This document shows, piece after piece, positions 14,646 to 17,280 of a DNA stretch of 17,280 nt; position 1 is the stretch's first letter; every line of letters starts with the position of its first letter. Where the stretch lies: assembly GCA_007116915.1 (NCBI GenBank), contig SKHQ01000043.1, forward strand, positions 1 through 17,280, written 5' to 3'. This DNA is from Candidatus Methanomethylophilaceae archaeon (lineage in GTDB: Archaea > Thermoplasmatota > Thermoplasmata > Methanomassiliicoccales > Methanomethylophilaceae). The notes beneath the pieces were generated by a model, which was not told the DNA's origin, ran no database searches, and was given only the letters and a program-made list of their open reading frames with translations. The translations under genes were made by a program, and so were the position numbers.

Positions 14646-14665
14646 CTTGCGTGCAGATGTTCGAT

Positions 14666-15025
14666 TCAAATCTTGAAGAACCTCTTGACGCCGGGCCGGA
14701 ACAGGTAGTACAGTATCACCGCGTTGATGACAAGTGTGACAATTCCAGCAGGCAGGGCCAGCAACGAGCTTATGGCCATCAAAGCGGATATTATCACACC
14801 CAGGTACCACATAATCGACCAACCGTTCAGAAAGCCATAGGCTATCAGGAACAATATCAGGCCGGTCACTAACAGACCTGCACCGAGGGGACCGCCCACT
14901 ACCAGCATACCGGGCACTGTGATTGAGAGACCGAATATCGCGGCCATTCCCAAGAACAGCAATGAAAGTCCCATCAACAGGTAAATGTAGCCTATTATCG
15001 ATATCAGTAGAGGTCTTTTCGCCAT
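14666..15025 (-). CDS. Small integral membrane protein, four helices, unknown function
   Basis: A 119-residue hydrophobic protein with four likely helices at roughly residues 6-31, 36-63, 68-90 and 91-108, ending in a basic tail (RPGVKRFFKI) that would face the cytoplasm. It resembles generic archaeal hypothetical membrane proteins; no catalytic or transport motif is visible. No ribosome site precedes the ATG (the upstream bases are AATGCTTCAAT), while a TATA-like ATATATTTA ends about 20 bases before it, so the message is probably leaderless. It lies 159 bp after mtmB, beyond an oligo-T terminator, and seems separately expressed. Confidence 0.72.
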   Translation of the reverse strand: MAKRPLLISIIGYIYLLMGLSLLFLGMAAIFGLSITVPGMLVVGGPLGAGLLVTGLILFLIAYGFLNGWSIMWYLGVIISALMAISSLLALPAGIVTLVINAVILYYLFRPGVKRFFKI

Positions 15026-15045
15026 ATTGAAGCATTTGTTGCCGT

Positions 15046-15054
15046 AAATATATG
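15046..15054 (-). promoter_or_regulatory. TATA box for leaderless membrane-protein gene
   Basis: ATATATTTA on the minus strand is centred about 25 bases before the ATG at 15025. That is the spacing expected when transcription starts at the initiation codon itself, consistent with the missing ribosome site. Confidence 0.5.
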
Positions 15055-15148
15055 AAACCTTGGTCTTGGATATTGTCCGTAGGAAGATGACACTGTATCG
15101 AGTTCATTAGTTTCACGTAAAGATGGATAAATGTATTGGTTCTATTCG

Positions 15149-15168
15149 AAAAAATGAAAAAATGAAAA
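15149..15168 (-). terminator. Oligo-T terminator after mtmB
   Basis: Seventeen bases past the mtmB stop the minus strand carries three T-runs: TTTT (15168-15165), TTTTTT (15162-15157) and TTTTTT (15154-15149), separated by CA. Repeated U-tracts without a strong hairpin are typical of archaeal intrinsic termination, so this probably ends the mtmCB message. Confidence 0.65.
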
Positions 15169-15184
15169 GGTTTGTTGTGGTTAT

Positions 15185-16570
15185 TCAGTTGCGAATGTCT
15201 AGACCGAGGTCCCTGAGCTTCTGAACAACAGATTCGTAGACTGCCAGATATTCTTCCTTAGGTTTGACGCTAAGGACATCATAACACTCCTGGAAACGCT
15301 TTCCGGATGGTGCTTTGGCATAGTCCTTCTCATAACCGCTGACGAGTGCCTCGATAATGGGATTGACCTCCTCGATCGCCATACCTGCGGCGGCCTTGGA
15401 AGCCTCCCCCATCATACGTGCCTCCATTCCAGTGGTCTTGTCCATGGCTACTCCCTTGGCAGCAGCCGAACCGGACAGGAGTTCACGACCGGAAGCAGTA
15501 TCCGATATCGCCTGTGTCGCTGTCTCCAACAAACACATCTCAGTGCATGGGCCGGCCACCGGGTAGTACTGGTTCGCAATCAGCAAATCGGTGTTCTGGT
15601 CCATGGCAGCAGCGGTGTGCGCGGCTATCTGCATCGTCTCCCTCGAAGTTGTGTTGCCCCATCTGATATGTATTGGTCCATCCAAATGGTAGTTGGCACC
15701 CAAGAAAGCAAAGGAAGCTATGTGAGTGGCCGTGTCACAGATTGCGGTCTCCTCCACGCCTCCGCAGTATCCGCCGAATATGGGCATCTGCTCCATCATG
15801 ATGATGTTGCCGTTTGCTGCCCATCCAGCAAGCATGTTCAAGGCAGCTCCATCAATTTTTAGCTCGTTCAGTTGTGAGCATTCGTGCGAATCGCACGGCC
15901 TCATGCCTGAATGAACAAGGTCTGCTGCGAGACGTCCCCCGACTGAAAGGGGAGTCTCGGGTCCCTATATGGCCATATATGGGCGGTTGGCACGTACCCT
16001 AGCCTCTTTCAGCGCACGGAGCTCAGCCATAGTTGCTTTGATCTCCCAGGGCGTATTGGTGGTGGCTGGCCTACCTTCTATGGTTGACATGACACCGTTA
16101 ACCAGGGTATCCACTATCGCCTCCTGGGCGTAGCTCTGCATAACCTGGACGAAAACATCCTCGGAAACGGGTGCACCCGTGGGTCCACCCTGTATGACTG
16201 GCTTCTTTGACGAGTTCCCACGGCGGGGCTCGAATTTAACTGCGTCTCGGTACTCACCGAGAACTAGGCTTGTAGGGGTTTTCTTGATTCCTTCCCAAAT
16301 CTCTTCTTCGGTGAACTTAGCGACGCGCTTCATGTCACAGTTGTAGAAGCCGGTAGTCACCAACATCTCCATACCTGCTTGGAAAAGCCTATTGGCCATG
16401 TCCTTATCCTCAGGCACGATATTCTTGCCGAAGTCGAGTTTGTATTTGTTCTTCAGTTCAGCAGCGTTCGTTGGGATTATCTTATAGTCCCAATCACTCT
16501 CTGACATCTTCTCTCCTTTGAGGAATCTGTCATAGACATCACAAACGGTCAATGGTCTTTGTACGGCCAT
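15185..16570 (-). CDS. mtmB: Monomethylamine:corrinoid methyltransferase MtmB, with in-frame amber (Pyl) codon
   Basis: MtmB transfers the methyl group of monomethylamine to the corrinoid of MtmC, the first step of methanogenesis from methylamine. The frame reads to TAG at 15967-15965 and then continues without any shift as GPETPLSVGG and DSHECSQLNELKID to TGA at 15185. Both halves match MtmB (VQGGPTGAPVSEDVF; EQMPIFGGYCGG; GPCTEMCLLE; DKTTGMEARMMGE). Starting at ATG 16570 the TAG is codon 202, the same place as pyrrolysine in Methanosarcina MtmB, and the total is 461 residues against about 458. A GTG nine bases upstream overlaps the mtmC stop and is a weaker choice. Automatic annotation would split this into two genes. 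Neither half alone would be functional. Genes for making Pyl are not in the window. Confidence 0.96.
15929..15958 (-). promoter_or_regulatory. PYLIS-like mRNA stem-loop just 3' of the Pyl codon
   Basis: Six bases after the TAG the mRNA reads GAGACTCCCC, a 9-base loop, then GGGGA-C-GTCTC. This makes a 10-bp stem with one bulged C. It occupies the position of the PYLIS element described in Methanosarcina mtmB messages, which was reported to be non-essential for Pyl insertion but may help it. Confidence 0.6.
15965..15967 (-). other. Amber codon read as pyrrolysine (mtmB residue 202)
   Basis: CTA on the plus strand is TAG in the mtmB frame. The upstream context is NRPYMAI and the downstream context GPETPLS. 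Conserved protein sequence on both sides shows that it is a sense codon and not a stop. Confidence 0.95.
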
Positions 16571-16575
16571 TTCAA

Positions 16576-17214
16576 TCACTTACCTAGCAACCTATTGACC
16601 AGTTGGACACACTCGGCTGCATTTTCGGAATATCCGTCTGCGCCAATCTCATCAGCCCATTCCTGAGTACATGGCGCACCGCCGAACATGGTCTTCACTG
16701 GAACATTTTCTTCATTTACTGCATCCACAAGGTCTTTTTGGACCATCAGCGTGGTTGTCATCAAAGCAGAACCGCCAACGACATCGGCCTTCTCCTTTTC
16801 CACTGCCTCCAAAAAGGATTCCACAGAAGTATCTGGACCGAGGTCTAATACTCTGTATCCTGCTCCCTTGAGCATCGCACAGCAAACGTTCTTGCCAATC
16901 TCATGTATGTCACCGAGAACAGTGCCCATAACAACAGTGCCTCGGTAGGACGAATCGCCTGACGCAAGAGTGGGAGCTAGGATCTCTAATGCCCTTTCCA
17001 TGGCCTTGGACGCTCCAAGGACGTGGGGGAGATAGATTTCGGCCTTGTCGAATCTATCTCCGATGACTTCCATCCCTTTTGCCAGACCTTTGTCCACAAT
17101 TTCACCTGCGGGAATGCCAGCTTCGATTGCCGCTTTTGTGGCCACCTCGGCTAGATCCGCGTCCCAGGTCTCTATAGACTTCTTAAGGTCCGCAAATATC
17201 TTTTCATTGCTCAT
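16576..17214 (-). CDS. mtmC: Monomethylamine corrinoid protein MtmC
   Basis: A 212-residue cobalamin-binding carrier that receives the methyl group from MtmB and hands it to the MtbA-type methyltransferase for coenzyme M. An N-terminal helical cap domain (residues 1-88, with AGEIVDKGLAKGMEVIG and YLPHVLGASKAM) precedes the Rossmann-like B12 domain. GDIHEIGKN (101-109) gives the Asp-x-His-x-x-Gly motif with the cobalt ligand His104. GGSALMTTT (147-155) and the MFGGAP (176-181) region line the cofactor tail pocket. GGAGGA lies about eight bases before the ATG. It ends six bases before the mtmB ATG, so the two are cotranscribed. MtbC and MttC are close relatives; the mtmB neighbour makes MtmC the right name. 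Confidence 0.94.
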   Translation of the reverse strand: MSNEKIFADLKKSIETWDADLAEVATKAAIEAGIPAGEIVDKGLAKGMEVIGDRFDKAEIYLPHVLGASKAMERALEILAPTLASGDSSYRGTVVMGTVLGDIHEIGKNVCCAMLKGAGYRVLDLGPDTSVESFLEAVEKEKADVVGGSALMTTTLMVQKDLVDAVNEENVPVKTMFGGAPCTQEWADEIGADGYSENAAECVQLVNRLLGK

Positions 17215-17217
17215 TTA

Positions 17218-17280
17218 CTATCCTCCATCCGCATCGAAGAATTGTTTATCGGAATGAACTACTCCGACACGGTTGAGAAT
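17218..17280 (-). CDS. Possible 3' end of an upstream gene, 20 codons
   Basis: One minus-strand frame is open from the window edge to TAG TAA at 17220-17215, encoding ILNRVGVVHSDKQFFDADGG. The other two minus frames close quickly. If real, it ends one base pair group before the mtmC ATG and overlaps its ribosome site, as cotranscribed genes do. Twenty codons are too few to name it and chance is quite possible. Confidence 0.25.
   Translation of the reverse strand: MLNRVGVVHSDKQFFDADGG

Larger units (their letters stand above)
14169..14665. other. 497-bp intergenic stretch with repeats and a possible small ORF
   Basis: This gap lies upstream of thiE and downstream of the small membrane protein gene. 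It contains a 65-codon minus-strand frame (14230-14427), a 14-bp palindrome (14481-14494), a 12-bp direct repeat (14500-14511 and 14634-14645), nested inverted repeats (14545-14601) and a perfect 6-bp hairpin (14610-14630). TTTATTAG near 14253-14260 on the minus strand may be the thiE TATA region. No tRNA fold or TPP riboswitch consensus was recognised. Confidence 0.55.

Noticed and set aside
15185..16579. mtmB as a pseudogene or as two separate genes split by a stop
   Set aside because: The frame is unchanged across the TAG, residues on both sides are conserved MtmB sequence, and codon 202 is the established Pyl position.
1..17280. tRNA, rRNA, CRISPR array or insertion sequence
   Set aside because: No cloverleaf arm combination, ribosomal sequence, regularly spaced repeat series or transposase motif was recognised on either strand.

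Overview
The window looks like a chromosomal piece of a methylotrophic methanogenic archaeon that uses pyrrolysine, most likely Methanomassiliicoccales (Thermoplasmata). The main clue is an mtmC-mtmB pair at the right-hand end. There the monomethylamine methyltransferase frame is interrupted by one in-frame TAG at codon 202, exactly where the pyrrolysine (Pyl) of Methanosarcina MtmB lies, and homology continues straight through it. Archaeal TATA-like elements, GGAGG/GGTGA ribosome sites, a likely leaderless gene and oligo-T terminators agree. The order-level assignment is inference; no rRNA or tRNA was found.

Layout, left to right. (1) 1-569 (+): 3' part of a metal ABC transporter permease, cut by the window edge. 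(2) 580-4288 (-): a tightly overlapping three-gene operon encoding a LuxE-like acyl-protein synthetase, a LuxC-like acyl-CoA reductase and an extended SDR. This resembles a fatty-acid-reductase module, which is unexpected in a methanogen. (3) 4355-11187 (-): a biotin and oxaloacetate block. In transcription order it is birA (ligase with a winged-helix repressor domain), bioY, two ECF ATPases, EcfT, then pycB and pycA. Biotin would be imported by the ECF transporter, attached by BirA to the C-terminal domain of PycB, and used by pyruvate carboxylase to make oxaloacetate. (4) 11188-13535: a 426-bp AT-rich gap full of short hairpins, a classical SDR (-), and a divergent gene (+) for an unrecognised protein with a very acidic middle and a histone-H1-like Lys/Ala tail. 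(5) 13536-15025: a divergent thiE-like gene (-), a 497-bp gap with nested inverted and direct repeats, and a small four-helix membrane protein (-) that appears leaderless. (6) 15185-17214 (-): mtmC then mtmB, with an oligo-T terminator after mtmB and possibly the last codons of another gene before mtmC.

Nearly everything after base 570 lies on the minus strand; the exceptions are the acidic/basic protein gene at 12675-13280 and the partial permease. The best leads are the luxE-luxC-SDR operon, the Pyl codon with a strong stem-loop just 3' of it, the stop-codon pattern in which two of three terminating TAGs are followed at once by another stop, the ECF ATPase pair with all unusual catalytic residues in one composite site, and three noncoding stretches with unexplained secondary structure.
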